From Trueperella abortisuis (GTDB taxonomy: Bacteria; Actinomycetota; Actinomycetes; Actinomycetales; Actinomycetaceae), in NCBI RefSeq assembly GCF_030811095.1, contig NZ_JAUSQL010000001.1:1798001-1862000 (forward strand): a stretch of 64,000 nucleotides of DNA, given 5' to 3'. A model generated the notes under the pieces. The model saw nothing but the letters and a program-made list of their open reading frames with translations, had not been told where the DNA came from and made no database searches. Positions 55,571 through 64,000 of this stretch are shown one piece after another. The position numbers and the translations under genes were made by a program. Numbering within the stretch: the first letter of the stretch is position 1; every line of letters starts with the position of its first letter.

Positions 55571-56380
55571 TCAGTTGGTAAATGCCCCTCGAACGGATTC
55601 GAGTCGGCTGGCGATAGTGCCATCGATGACGTCGTCACCCACGTAGATCCGCAGGCCTCCGATGACGGCCGTGTCAATGGAGACGTGAATCTTGACTGCG
55701 GTGGCGTACTTGGCGGACAGGATCCGCGCCAGGCGATCCTCCTGCTCGCGCGTGAGCGGCACGGCGCTGGTCACCGCGGCGACCATGTGCTCCGCCAGGC
55801 GCGCAGCCGCGTACGTGTAGCGACGCAGCAGGCCCGGGATCGTGTGGTGCTCACGCGCAATGGAGCGCCGGATCAGCGCCACCGTCCACGGCTGGAGGTT
55901 GTGGAACAGCTGCTCGGCGAACCGGTGGCGGGCTTCCGCCGGCAGGTTCGGCGTGGTGAAGGCAAGGCGCAGATCGCGGTTATCGGAGTACAGACGCATC
56001 GTCTGGTAGAGCTCCTCTTCCACCGTGGACAACACGCCCTCGCGGCGCGCTCCCAGCAGAATCGTGTCCACCCCGAGCGCCTCAATGGCCCGCTGCAGGT
56101 CGTCCCGCTGAGACCAGTCCTCGCGAACCAGTCCCTCCACGAGGTCGACCACGGCGTCGCTCACGCGCCCGCCGAACACGCTACGCGCAAGCTGCGCGCG
56201 CGACTCGCCGTCTCGCGAGCCGCCCTCGAGCGCGTTGGTGAGCGCCGAGGAGACCTTGATGACATCCACGATAGAGAACATCTGGAGGGCCAGATCGATC
56301 TCCTTGCCCGGCTGGGTGGCGACGAACGGTTCCCACCGCTCGCGCGCCCGGTCGAGCGCGCCTTGACTTGCTGCACGCAT
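55571..56380 (-). CDS. atpH: ATP synthase delta subunit
   Basis: Peripheral-stalk subunit linking F1 to the b subunits. 269 residues, much longer than the about 180 of E. coli and typical of the actinobacterial form. The conserved C-terminal block is VTSAVPLTREQEDRLARIL, ending IDGTIASRLESVRG. It starts 1 bp after the atpF stop. Confidence 0.93.
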   Translation of the reverse strand: MRAASQGALDRARERWEPFVATQPGKEIDLALQMFSIVDVIKVSSALTNALEGGSRDGESRAQLARSVFGGRVSDAVVDLVEGLVREDWSQRDDLQRAIEALGVDTILLGARREGVLSTVEEELYQTMRLYSDNRDLRLAFTTPNLPAEARHRFAEQLFHNLQPWTVALIRRSIAREHHTIPGLLRRYTYAAARLAEHMVAAVTSAVPLTREQEDRLARILSAKYATAVKIHVSIDTAVIGGLRIYVGDDVIDGTIASRLESVRGAFTN

Positions 56381-56381
56381 C

Positions 56382-56936
56382 CTAGGACTCCGCCTCCGTC
56401 AGCTCGGGGGTCATCGTCTCGAGGTCGTCAAGAAAGCGATCGATGACGCGGCGAGCCAGCGCCTCGTCAGTAATCGCCTCGCCCACGATACGACCGGCCA
56501 GCTCCGTGGCCAGCACGCCCACCTCCGCCTGAAGTGAGCGCAGGGCTGCCTCGGAGTCGGCGTCGATTCGGCGCTGGGCGCTGCTAACGAGCCCGTCCGC
56601 CTCACTACGAGCCTTCGCCTGGGCTTCGGCGATGATCGCCTTCGCGTTGTCCTGGGCGTTCTCGCGGATTCCCGTGGCCTCGCGCTGGGCGTCGCGAATC
56701 TCCTGCGCGAGCTGAGCCTGCTGGTCGGCAACCTCGGCCCGAGCGATCTCCGCCGCCTTCAGGCCCTCCTCGATCTTCTCCGCGCGTTCGTCAAGCATCT
56801 GGACGAACGATGGCCAGGCGAACTTGTAGACCGCCACGGCCACGAGCACGAAGGCCAGGGTTCCAAAGATGAGGTCTGGCGGCGCAGGAAAGAGCAGGTT
56901 GAAGAGGCTGCCCTCAGCAAGAATCGTCTCAGGCAT
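56382..56936 (-). CDS. atpF: ATP synthase b subunit
   Basis: Peripheral stator of the F0 sector. 184 residues: one N-terminal membrane segment (LIFGTLAFVLVAVAVYKFAW) followed by a long charged helix (EEGLKAAEIARAEVADQQ...) that dimerises. It lies 2 bp after atpE. Confidence 0.93.
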   Translation of the reverse strand: MPETILAEGSLFNLLFPAPPDLIFGTLAFVLVAVAVYKFAWPSFVQMLDERAEKIEEGLKAAEIARAEVADQQAQLAQEIRDAQREATGIRENAQDNAKAIIAEAQAKARSEADGLVSSAQRRIDADSEAALRSLQAEVGVLATELAGRIVGEAITDEALARRVIDRFLDDLETMTPELTEAES

Positions 56937-56938
56937 GC

Positions 56939-58014
<1,076 letters not shown>

Positions 58015-58069
58015 CTATGCGATGCCCACGATCACGTGCGTCCATTCTGATACGAGTTGACCCCAAGAC

Positions 58070-58098
58070 ACTATACCTGAGTGTTTTCCTCGCTTCCA
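58070..58098 (-). promoter_or_regulatory. Candidate promoter of the atp operon
   Basis: In the 170-bp gap between atpI and atpB the minus strand shows TATAGT (58070-58075), with TGGAAG (58093-58098) 17 bp upstream. The -10 is good and the -35 weak. It would start transcription about 50 nt before atpB, separating the ATP synthase genes from the upstream prfA-atpI unit. Confidence 0.5.
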
Positions 58099-58184
58099 CG
58101 GTAACCCATGTTCGTCGGCTCGCGCTCGGAGATTGCTGTGACTTTTGTCCGTCTCTTCCACAGCCTGGCCAGCAAGATCAGTGC

Positions 58185-58592
58185 TCAAGGCCCTCCCACC
58201 TGCGGTCCTGCCCGGTGAAGGGCGGCCAGCGAGTAGACGACGAGCGAGATGACGAGCGCGATGACGAAGACGCCGACGACGACGCGCAGATCAAGCCCCG
58301 TGCCCCTTAGCATGAGGAGCGCCGCCCCGAAAGCCATCAGCTTCGCCACGTAAGCCCCAACCATCGCCGCACCCAGGGCGCCGGCGAAGTAGCGGGAGGC
58401 GAGCCAGCTGCACGCAAACGTGACGAGGTTGATGAGGACCGCGATGGCGCCACCCGCCAGGATTGCCAGCCGGTGGGAGGGCAAGGCGAGCGCGCCAAGA
58501 CCCGCCAGCCCGGCGACGACCCCCGCCGCTCCCAAGGTTGCCCGCGCGATCACCCCGGCCGACGTCTCAGGCTGGCCCGGCCTACGCCGCAC
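58185..58592 (-). CDS. atpI: AtpI-like small membrane protein (Rv1303 position)
   Basis: 135 residues with four predicted membrane segments (VIARATLGAAGVVAGLAGLG; ILAGGAIAVLINLVTFA; GAAMVGAYVAKLMAFGAAL; VVVGVFVIALVISLVVYSL). Its place before atpB and its topology match AtpI/Rv1303-type proteins, thought to help assemble the c-ring or transport magnesium. The start is GTG at 58590-58592, inside the end of wecA (11-bp overlap), with AAGGAGG just upstream. Confidence 0.75.
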   Translation of the reverse strand: MRRRPGQPETSAGVIARATLGAAGVVAGLAGLGALALPSHRLAILAGGAIAVLINLVTFACSWLASRYFAGALGAAMVGAYVAKLMAFGAALLMLRGTGLDLRVVVGVFVIALVISLVVYSLAALHRAGPQVGGP

Positions 58593-59682
58593 GCCGCCTC
58601 CTTCGTCCGAACTTCTTCCACGTGACCGCGCTACCGACGAGGACCGCGAGCCCGGCGAGCGCGACCACCAGCGGGCGAGGGTAGATCGTGTAGGCAACGG
58701 CGGAGAAGGAGGCGATCGCCGTCCACATGTACAAAATGAGCACGGCCACCGTGTGGGAGTGGCCCCGGCGCAGGAGCCGGTGGTGGAGGTGCCCGGCGTC
58801 GGCGGAGAAGGGTGAGCGCCCCTGGCGCACGCGCCGGAAAACGGCCCACGTGAGGTCAATGAGCGGGATGAGAAGCACGAGCAGCGGGATGAACAGCGGC
58901 ATGAAGGCGGGCAGGGCCTGGCGGGCACCGACGGTTGCAGGGTCGATCTGGCCCGTGACCAGGATGGTTGCGCCCGCGAGCACCGTGCCGAGCATGAGTG
59001 CGCCGGAGTCCCCCATGAAAATCTTGGCCGGGTGGAAGTTATGCGGCAGGAAGCCCACGCAGCTGCCGACGAGGGCCGCGAGCACAGTCGTCGCCACCGA
59101 GGTGTAGTCCCCCGGCGAAACCTCGCGGGTGAGGTAGTAGGCGTAGACAAAGAACGCGAACGCCGCGATCGCGACGACGCCGGCGGCCAGCCCGTCCAGG
59201 CCGTCGACGAAGTTGACGGCGTTGGCCACCACCACCACGGCGATGATCGTGACGAAAAGGGTCAGGCGGGTCGAGCCCACCGTCAGGCCAAGCAGCGGCA
59301 CCGTCACCAGCTGCACCCCTTGCCAGGCCATGACGCCGGCGGCAAGGATCTCGCCGGCGAACTTCGAATACCAGGTCAGTTCCCAGATGTCGTCGATGAC
59401 GCCGAGAAGGCACATGATCGCCCCGCCCCACAGGATCGCCCACACCCCCGTCGCCGGCGCGAAAACATCGTGAAGGTAGGGGATCTGGCTCGCCAGCGCG
59501 AGCGCGCCCACGAGCCCGGCGAACATCGCCATCCCGCCCAGGCGGGCAATGGGGGTGGTGTGGACGTCGCGCGCGCGGATCTGCGTCATCGCGCCGGTTG
59601 CCAGCGCGATGCGCAACACCAACGGCACGAGGAGGTAGGTCAGCGCCGCCGCGAGGACGAGGACGAGGAGATAGGTTCTCAC
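58582..59682 (-). CDS. wecA: WecA/TagO-type polyprenyl-phosphate GlcNAc-1-phosphate transferase
   Basis: Starts lipid-linked glycan synthesis (arabinogalactan-type linkers, teichoic acids or wall polysaccharides) by moving GlcNAc-1-P to polyprenyl phosphate. About 366 residues, ten or eleven membrane segments. Signatures are NFVDGLDGLAAGV, FLPHNFHPAKIFMGDSGALMLG and a cytoplasmic loop with HLHHRLLRRGHSH, distinguishing it from MraY. GTG at 59680-59682 overlaps the tsaC stop as GTGA, which decides the start over a GTG 18 bp upstream. It ends GRRRRRAA, overlapping atpI. Confidence 0.9.
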   Translation of the reverse strand: MRTYLLVLVLAAALTYLLVPLVLRIALATGAMTQIRARDVHTTPIARLGGMAMFAGLVGALALASQIPYLHDVFAPATGVWAILWGGAIMCLLGVIDDIWELTWYSKFAGEILAAGVMAWQGVQLVTVPLLGLTVGSTRLTLFVTIIAVVVVANAVNFVDGLDGLAAGVVAIAAFAFFVYAYYLTREVSPGDYTSVATTVLAALVGSCVGFLPHNFHPAKIFMGDSGALMLGTVLAGATILVTGQIDPATVGARQALPAFMPLFIPLLVLLIPLIDLTWAVFRRVRQGRSPFSADAGHLHHRLLRRGHSHTVAVLILYMWTAIASFSAVAYTIYPRPLVVALAGLAVLVGSAVTWKKFGRRRRRAA

Positions 59683-60287
59683 GGCGCCAGGGCCTGCCAC
59701 ACGGCGTCGGCGCCGATGGCGCCCTGGCGCAGGATGGTGGGCTGGCCGACCACCGAAACGATCGTGGATGCCACTCCCCCGCCGCCGGACCCGCCGTCGA
59801 GGTAGAGGGAGACGGCGTCGCCGAGCTGGCTCATCGCCTCGCCAACGCTGGTGGCGGGCGGCTGACCGTGCTGGTTGGCACTGGTGACCGCGAGCGGGCC
59901 GACAGCGCGCAACAGCGCGAGCGTGGTGGCGGAGTCGGGCATGCGTAATGCGACGGTGCCGTTCGTCTCGCCCAGGTCCCAGCCGATGGAGGCACGGGCG
60001 GGAACGACGATCGTCATTGCCCCCGGCCAGAAGGCCTTCATGAGGGCTCGGGCGGCGCTCGAGATATCCTCGCTGAGGTCCTCGGCCTGGCCTTCGGCGA
60101 CGAGAACAGGCGGGGGGTTGGCGCGGGTGCGCGACTTCGCTGTGAGAAGCCTGGTGACGGCGTCGGCGTTGAAGGGATCGGCGCCAATCCCGTAGACCGT
60201 GTCGGTGGGCAGGCAGATGACCTCCCCGCGCGCGATGGCCGCGCTAGCCAGAGCGATGGCGCGAGGGTCGTTAGCCGTTACTTTCAT
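59679..60287 (-). CDS. tsaC: Threonylcarbamoyl-AMP synthase (TsaC/Sua5/YrdC)
   Basis: Makes threonylcarbamoyl-AMP for the t6A37 modification of ANN-decoding tRNAs. 202 residues, single YrdC domain without the extra Sua5 C-terminal domain. Signatures are GEVICLPTDTVYGIGADPFN, KSRTRANPPPVLV and PLAVTSANQHGQPPA. ATG at 60285-60287 has AAAGGAA upstream and overlaps the prmC stop (TGATG). The same order occurs in M. tuberculosis (Rv1301). Confidence 0.93.
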   Translation of the reverse strand: MKVTANDPRAIALASAAIARGEVICLPTDTVYGIGADPFNADAVTRLLTAKSRTRANPPPVLVAEGQAEDLSEDISSAARALMKAFWPGAMTIVVPARASIGWDLGETNGTVALRMPDSATTLALLRAVGPLAVTSANQHGQPPATSVGEAMSQLGDAVSLYLDGGSGGGGVASTIVSVVGQPTILRQGAIGADAVWQALAP

Positions 60288-61102
60288 CAACGTTCCTTTC
60301 GTGCCCGCAGCCACCGGTCCCGGCCTGCGAGGTCGCGCCCGGTGGTGACGTCCACAAAGCCGCACGCGGTTGCGGCCGCTCGAAGGGCCCGCCCCTGCTC
60401 GTCTCCGTGTTCCATGATGAGGATACCCCCGTCTCGCAGTAGCGTGTGGGCGCGCGCCACGAGCTGGCGTGGCAGATCAAGCCCGTCACTCCCGCCGCCG
60501 AACAGCGCCAGCTCCGGATCCTGGCGCACTTCCGGGGACAGCACGTGCCACGGGGCCACGTAGGGCGGGTTGGTGACAACGACGTCGATCTGACCCGCGT
60601 AGCCCTCGAGCTCTTCGCGCGCGTCCCCCTGCACGAGCGTGACGAGGTTCCCGTAGCGGGCATTGTTGGCCACGGCGGAGGCGAAAGCCTCGGCGGAACG
60701 CTCCACCGCGAGCACCCGCGCGTCCGACTCCGTGGCTATCGCTATCGCGATCGCTCCCGAGCCCGTACACAGGTCGGCCACCAGCGCGTCGGGAATCCGG
60801 CGAATCTCGGCGAGCGCCGCCTCCACCACCGACTCGGTCTCGGGCCGGACGATGAAGACCCCCGGCCGCGCCTCCAGCTCGAGGTAGCGAAAATACATCC
60901 TCCCCTCCACGTGCTGGAGCGGGACCCGGCGGGCGCGCGCCGCCACAAGCTGCTCGTAGCGCAGGAGGTGCGCCGGCGAGATCTCACCGTGCGGGTGAGA
61001 GCCCGCCACGAACTCGGCGAGCGAGCGGGCGTCGGCCTCCGGGGAGGCGACGCCCGCGGCGGCCAGTTCAGCGCGCGCCCGAGCGATGGCCTGCGCCCAC
61101 AT
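60287..61102 (-). CDS. prmC: Release factor glutamine methyltransferase PrmC (HemK)
   Basis: Methylates the GGQ glutamine of the release factor encoded next to it. 271 residues: an N-terminal helical domain, then a SAM-binding Rossmann domain (VADLCTGSGAIAIAIA) with catalytic NPPY (VVTNPPYVAPW). ATG follows the prfA TAA directly; the stop overlaps tsaC. Confidence 0.95.
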   Translation of the reverse strand: MWAQAIARARAELAAAGVASPEADARSLAEFVAGSHPHGEISPAHLLRYEQLVAARARRVPLQHVEGRMYFRYLELEARPGVFIVRPETESVVEAALAEIRRIPDALVADLCTGSGAIAIAIATESDARVLAVERSAEAFASAVANNARYGNLVTLVQGDAREELEGYAGQIDVVVTNPPYVAPWHVLSPEVRQDPELALFGGGSDGLDLPRQLVARAHTLLRDGGILIMEHGDEQGRALRAAATACGFVDVTTGRDLAGRDRWLRARKER

Positions 61103-62215
61103 TTACTTCGCCTCGGCTTCGTCCGCTGCGGCCTGGAGGCGCTCCTCCTCGTCCTTCTCACGCAGGGAGGTGATGACGTCATCGAGGTGACCGGCTAGCA
61201 CCTGATCAAGGTTGTGGGCCTTGAATCCCGTGCGGTGGTCGGCGATGCGGTTCTCCGGGAAGTTGTAGGTGCGCACGCGCTCCGAACGGTCCACGGTGCG
61301 CACCTGCGAACGGCGCTGGTCGGCCTCCTTCGCCGCCAGCTCCTCCATCTGGGCCTGGCGCAGGCGGGCCAGCAGCACACGCATGGCCGCCTCGCGGTTC
61401 TTGATCTGAGACTTCTCGTCCTGCATGGAGACCGTGATGCCGGTGGGCAGGTGGGTGATGCGCACCGCCGAATCGGTGGTGTTCACCGACTGGCCGCCCG
61501 GACCCGAGGAACGGTAGACGTCGATGCGCAGATCGTTTTCGTTGACCTGGACTTCCTCCGGCTCGTCCACCTCGGCAAACACGAGGACGCCCGCGGCCGA
61601 CGTATGCACGCGCCCCTGCGACTCCGTGACCGGCACGCGCTGGACGCGGTGGACGCCCGCCTCGTACTTCAGGTGCGCCCACACGCCGTCAGCCGGATCC
61701 TCCGGCACGTGCTTGGCCTTGATCGCCATCTGCACGTCCTTGTAACCGCCCATATCCGTGTCGGTGTGCGACAGGATCTGGGTGGCCCAACCCTTCGACT
61801 CGGCGTAACGCTGATACATGCGCAGCAGGTCGGAGGCGAACAGCGCGGATTCCTCCCCGCCCTCGCCCGCCTTGACCTCGAGGATGACGTCTCGGCCGTC
61901 GTCGGGATCGCGCGGAAGCAACGCGTCGCGCAGTGCCTCGGCGGCGTCGTCGACCTCGGACTGCAGGCGCGGCAGTTCGGCGGCAAACAGCTCCCCGTCA
62001 TCCCCGCCAAGCTCGACGATCTCCTTCGCCTCGCTCAGGTCCGTGGACGCGGAAAGCCAGTGCTCGTAGCGGGAGACGACGCGGCGCAGTTCGGCATAGC
62101 GACGCCCCAGCTTGCGCAACTTCTCAGGCTTGGCCAGCACCTCCGCAGAGGCCATCTGCTTTTCGATGTCGTGGTACTCTTCGGCCGCGGCCTGCGCGGC
62201 AGGGAACTCACTCAT
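61103..62215 (-). CDS. prfA: Peptide chain release factor 1
   Basis: Terminates translation at UAA and UAG. 370 residues with the GGQ loop [20 protein letters not shown] and the RF1 C-terminal region [13 protein letters not shown] end ([12 protein letters not shown]). Three genes (prfA-prmC-tsaC) are joined with no gap or by overlap. The ribosome site is weak (GTGAAG). Confidence 0.96.
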   Translation of the reverse strand: MSEFPAAQAAAEEYHDIEKQMASAEVLAKPEKLRKLGRRYAELRRVVSRYEHWLSASTDLSEAKEIVELGGDDGELFAAELPRLQSEVDDAAEALRDALLPRDPDDGRDVILEVKAGEGGEESALFASDLLRMYQRYAESKGWATQILSHTDTDMGGYKDVQMAIKAKHVPEDPADGVWAHLKYEAGVHRVQRVPVTESQGRVHTSAAGVLVFAEVDEPEEVQVNENDLRIDVYRSSGPGGQSVNTTDSAVRITHLPTGITVSMQDEKSQIKNREAAMRVLLARLRQAQMEELAAKEADQRRSQVRTVDRSERVRTYNFPENRIADHRTGFKAHNLDQVLAGHLDDVITSLREKDEEERLQAAADEAEAK

Positions 62216-62256
62216 TATTCTTCACTCTCAACGCATTCGAAGCCGATAAAAGCCAA

Positions 62257-62284
62257 CGCCGGTACAGATAACACTGTACCGGCG
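62257..62284 (-). terminator. Terminator after rpmE
   Basis: An 11-bp stem (62257-62267 with 62274-62284, arm CGCCGGTACAG) and 6-nt loop lie 13 bp past the rpmE stop. The minus-strand exit reads TTGGCTTTTAT, a usable U-tract. It separates rpmE from prfA. Confidence 0.75.
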
Positions 62285-62297
62285 CTGTAAAGCTCAG

Positions 62298-62510
62298 TTA
62301 CTTGGTGCGCTTGCCGTAGCGAGCCTCGAAGCGGGCCACGCGGCCGCCGGTGTCGAGGATCTTCTGCTTGCCCGTGTAGAACGGGTGGCATGCGCTGCAC
62401 ACCTCAACGCGTAGCGAGCCGCCCGGGATAGTCGAACGGGTCTCGAACTCGTTGCCGCAGGTGCAGGTGACGTGAATGTCGTGGTAGTCGGGGTGGATAC
62501 CCTGCTTCAT
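62298..62510 (-). CDS. rpmE: 50S ribosomal protein L31, zinc-containing form
   Basis: 70 residues. It has the four-cysteine zinc site of the C+ type (CTCG and CSAC), the block [20 protein letters not shown], and the start [12 protein letters not shown]. The ATG has AAGGAG 6 nt upstream. The C+ form is usually replaced by a Cys-less paralog under zinc limitation; none lies in this window. Confidence 0.97.
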   Translation of the reverse strand: MKQGIHPDYHDIHVTCTCGNEFETRSTIPGGSLRVEVCSACHPFYTGKQKILDTGGRVARFEARYGKRTK

Positions 62511-62608
62511 TTCTTTCTCCTTGGATCGTTTGGTGCCCTGGGTCCGGCGAGCCGGTGAACCAGAAGCCGACGGTCAATTTAACCACAGAGTGCTAGGGTG
62601 CGGGTAGT

Positions 62609-62642
62609 GGCCGGCGGTGCCCCGTTGGTCACACCGCCGGCC
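62609..62642 (-). terminator. Hairpin after rho
   Basis: GGCCGGCGGTG (62609-62619) and its complement (62632-62642) form an 11-bp stem just past the rho stop at 62649. No U-tract follows. The rest of 62511-62608 holds the rpmE leader. Confidence 0.6.
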
Positions 62643-62648
62643 GTGCCC

Positions 62649-64000
62649 CTACTCCGCGTTTTGCATGCCGCGCACGATCGACATGAGGAACTCTCCGTTC
62701 GACTCCGTCTTGCGCATGCGGCCCAGCACGTAGTCCGAGGCCTCCTGCAGGTCGAGCGTGCCCAGCGCGCGGCGCAGGTGCCACACGATCTTGAGCTCCT
62801 CCGGGCTGAACAGCAGCTCCTCGCGGCGCGTGCCGGAGGCATTGAGGTCCACCGCGGGGAAGATGCGCCGGTCGGCGAGCTGGCGCGAGAGGCGCAGCTC
62901 CATGTTGCCCGTGCCCTTGAACTCCTCGAAGATGACCTCGTCCATCTTCGAGCCCGTCTCCACCAGCGCGGAGGCGATGATGGTCAGCGAGCCGCCGTTT
63001 TCGATGTTGCGCGCCGCGCCGAAGAACTTCTTGGGCGGGTAGAGCGCGCCGGCGTCCACGCCGCCGGAGAGGATGCGACCCGAGGCGGGGGCGGCCAGGT
63101 TGTAGGCACGCCCGAGGCGGGTGAGCGAGTCAAGGAGAATGACGACGTCCTGGCCGAGCTCGACCAGGCGCTTGGCCCGCTCAACCGCCAGCTCGGCCAC
63201 GATCGTGTGGTCGGAGGCCGGACGATCGAAGGTGGAGGCGATAACCTCGCCCTTGACCAGGCGCTGCATGTCCGTCACTTCCTCGGGGCGCTCATCCACG
63301 AGCACCACCATGAGGTGGACGTCCGGGTTGTTGTTCGCGATCGCCATCGCGATCTGCTGCATGACCACCGTCTTGCCCGCCTTGGGCGGGGAGACGATAA
63401 GGCCGCGCTGGCCCTTGCCGATCGGGGCCACGAGGTCGATGACGCGGGTGGTCAGCGCCTTCTGCGTGGTTTCCATGCGCAGCATCTCGTTCGGGTAGAG
63501 CGGGGTGAGCTTGTTGAACTCGGGCCGCTCGCGCGCCTCCTCGGGGTCCATGCCGTTGATGGCCGTGACCTCCACAAGGGGGTTGAACTTGTGCTGGCGG
63601 CCGCGGCGGTTGCCCGCCGCCGACGCGTCGCGCACCGCGCCCTGAATCGCGTCGCCCCGGCGCAGGCCGTAGCGGCGGATCATCTGGGAGGAGACGTAGG
63701 CGTCATTCTTGCCGGGCAGGTAGCCGCCGGTGCGCAGGTAGTTGTTGTTCCCGTCGACGTCGAGGATGCCGGCGACCGGGATGAACACCTCACCCGACTC
63801 GAAGTCCTCCTCGCGGTCGTTGCGATCGCGGTCGTTGCGGTCATGGCGCTCGCTACGCTCGTTACGATCCTGCTCGTGCTCGCCGCGGTTGCGGTTGCGC
63901 TCACCGCGGTTGCGGTTACGCTGACGGCGGCCGCGACGGTTGCGCGAGTCATCATCGGCGTGCTCCTCGGCACGACGCTCGGCTGCCTCGCCCAGCGCCT
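62649..64000 (-). CDS. rho: Transcription termination factor Rho (5' part beyond the window)
   Basis: RNA-dependent ATPase that ends transcription. About 450 residues are visible; the frame stays open to the right edge, so the start lies outside. The visible N-terminal part (63998 to about 63800) is a disordered Arg/Asn/Glu/Asp stretch (RNRGERNRNRGEHEQDRNER), the insertion known in actinobacterial Rho. Then come the RNA-binding domain (EVFIPVAGILDVDGNNNYLR), Walker A SPPKAGKT, the VDERPEEVTDM block, Q-loop SLTRLGRAYN and R-loop GTGNMELRLSRQLADRR. A Met at 63786-63788 region is not the true start. Confidence 0.97.
   Translation of the reverse strand, partial: ALGEAAERRAEEHADDDSRNRRGRRQRNRNRGERNRNRGEHEQDRNERSERHDRNDRDRNDREEDFESGEVFIPVAGILDVDGNNNYLRTGGYLPGKNDAYVSSQMIRRYGLRRGDAIQGAVRDASAAGNRRGRQHKFNPLVEVTAINGMDPEEARERPEFNKLTPLYPNEMLRMETTQKALTTRVIDLVAPIGKGQRGLIVSPPKAGKTVVMQQIAMAIANNNPDVHLMVVLVDERPEEVTDMQRLVKGEVIASTFDRPASDHTIVAELAVERAKRLVELGQDVVILLDSLTRLGRAYNLAAPASGRILSGGVDAGALYPPKKFFGAARNIENGGSLTIIASALVETGSKMDEVIFEEFKGTGNMELRLSRQLADRRIFPAVDLNASGTRREELLFSPEELKIVWHLRRALGTLDLQEASDYVLGRMRKTESNGEFLMSIVRGMQNAE

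Overview
The window is high-GC chromosomal DNA from an actinobacterium. Gene order, protein relatedness and the GlgE-type glycogen genes point to Actinomycetaceae or a close relative (Actinomyces, Schaalia, Trueperella type); the genus is inference. No phage, transposase, CRISPR array or rRNA is visible. Nearly all of it is orderly housekeeping and carbohydrate metabolism, with one decayed patch at 22.6-22.9 kb.

Layout. 0-6.2 kb: an initiator tRNA with promoter and terminator, then a very large secreted multidomain GH101 endo-alpha-N-acetylgalactosaminidase (mucin O-glycan release). 6.2-16.6 kb: an actinobacterial core block (UPF0182 membrane protein, PPA1309 family, YlbL-type PDZ/Lon-like protease, DUF2342 zincin-like protein, ThiF-like protein, UvrD2-like helicase, NudC) that parallels M. 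tuberculosis Rv3193c-Rv3199c. Two members lack residues expected for their families. 16.7-31.7 kb: alpha-glucan genes glgX, glgP, glgE, treS, mak and glgB, interrupted by trpS and by an ABC permease whose ATPase partner is only a fragment. Together these can make and break alpha-glucan by the trehalose -> maltose -> maltose-1-phosphate -> glucan (GlgE) route. 31.9-37.1 kb: a YagU-like membrane protein, metF-metE behind a leaderless upstream ORF and a hairpin covering the metF ribosome site, and a metal-dependent cyclase. 37.2-44 kb: a maltose/maltodextrin transporter malEFG divergent from a LacI regulator and a GH13 alpha-glucosidase, with repeated TGCAAG boxes between them. 44-51.2 kb: a Cys-less thioredoxin/TPR protein, two envelope proteins of unknown role, a DivIVA-like coiled-coil protein, a PH-like membrane protein, a hydrolase, and nucS with an overlapping zinc-ribbon gene. 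51.2-64 kb: the F-type ATP synthase operon and its upstream neighbours, all on the minus strand, in the order rho-rpmE-prfA-prmC-tsaC-wecA-atpI-atpBEFHAGDC-DUF2550-nucS, as in other actinobacteria; rho runs off the right edge.

How the parts fit. Imported maltodextrins (MalEFG) are cut by the GH13 glucosidase and can feed TreS/Mak/GlgE, while GlgB branches and GlgX/GlgP mobilise the polymer. The most interesting regulatory object is the metFE leader (32659-32877). Other points worth a second look are the lysine/alanine-rich tail on GlgE, the two hairpins with matched base changes after glgP and glgB, the missing HExxH in the DUF2342 protein, the missing tetracysteine module in UvrD2, and the transporter deletion scar.
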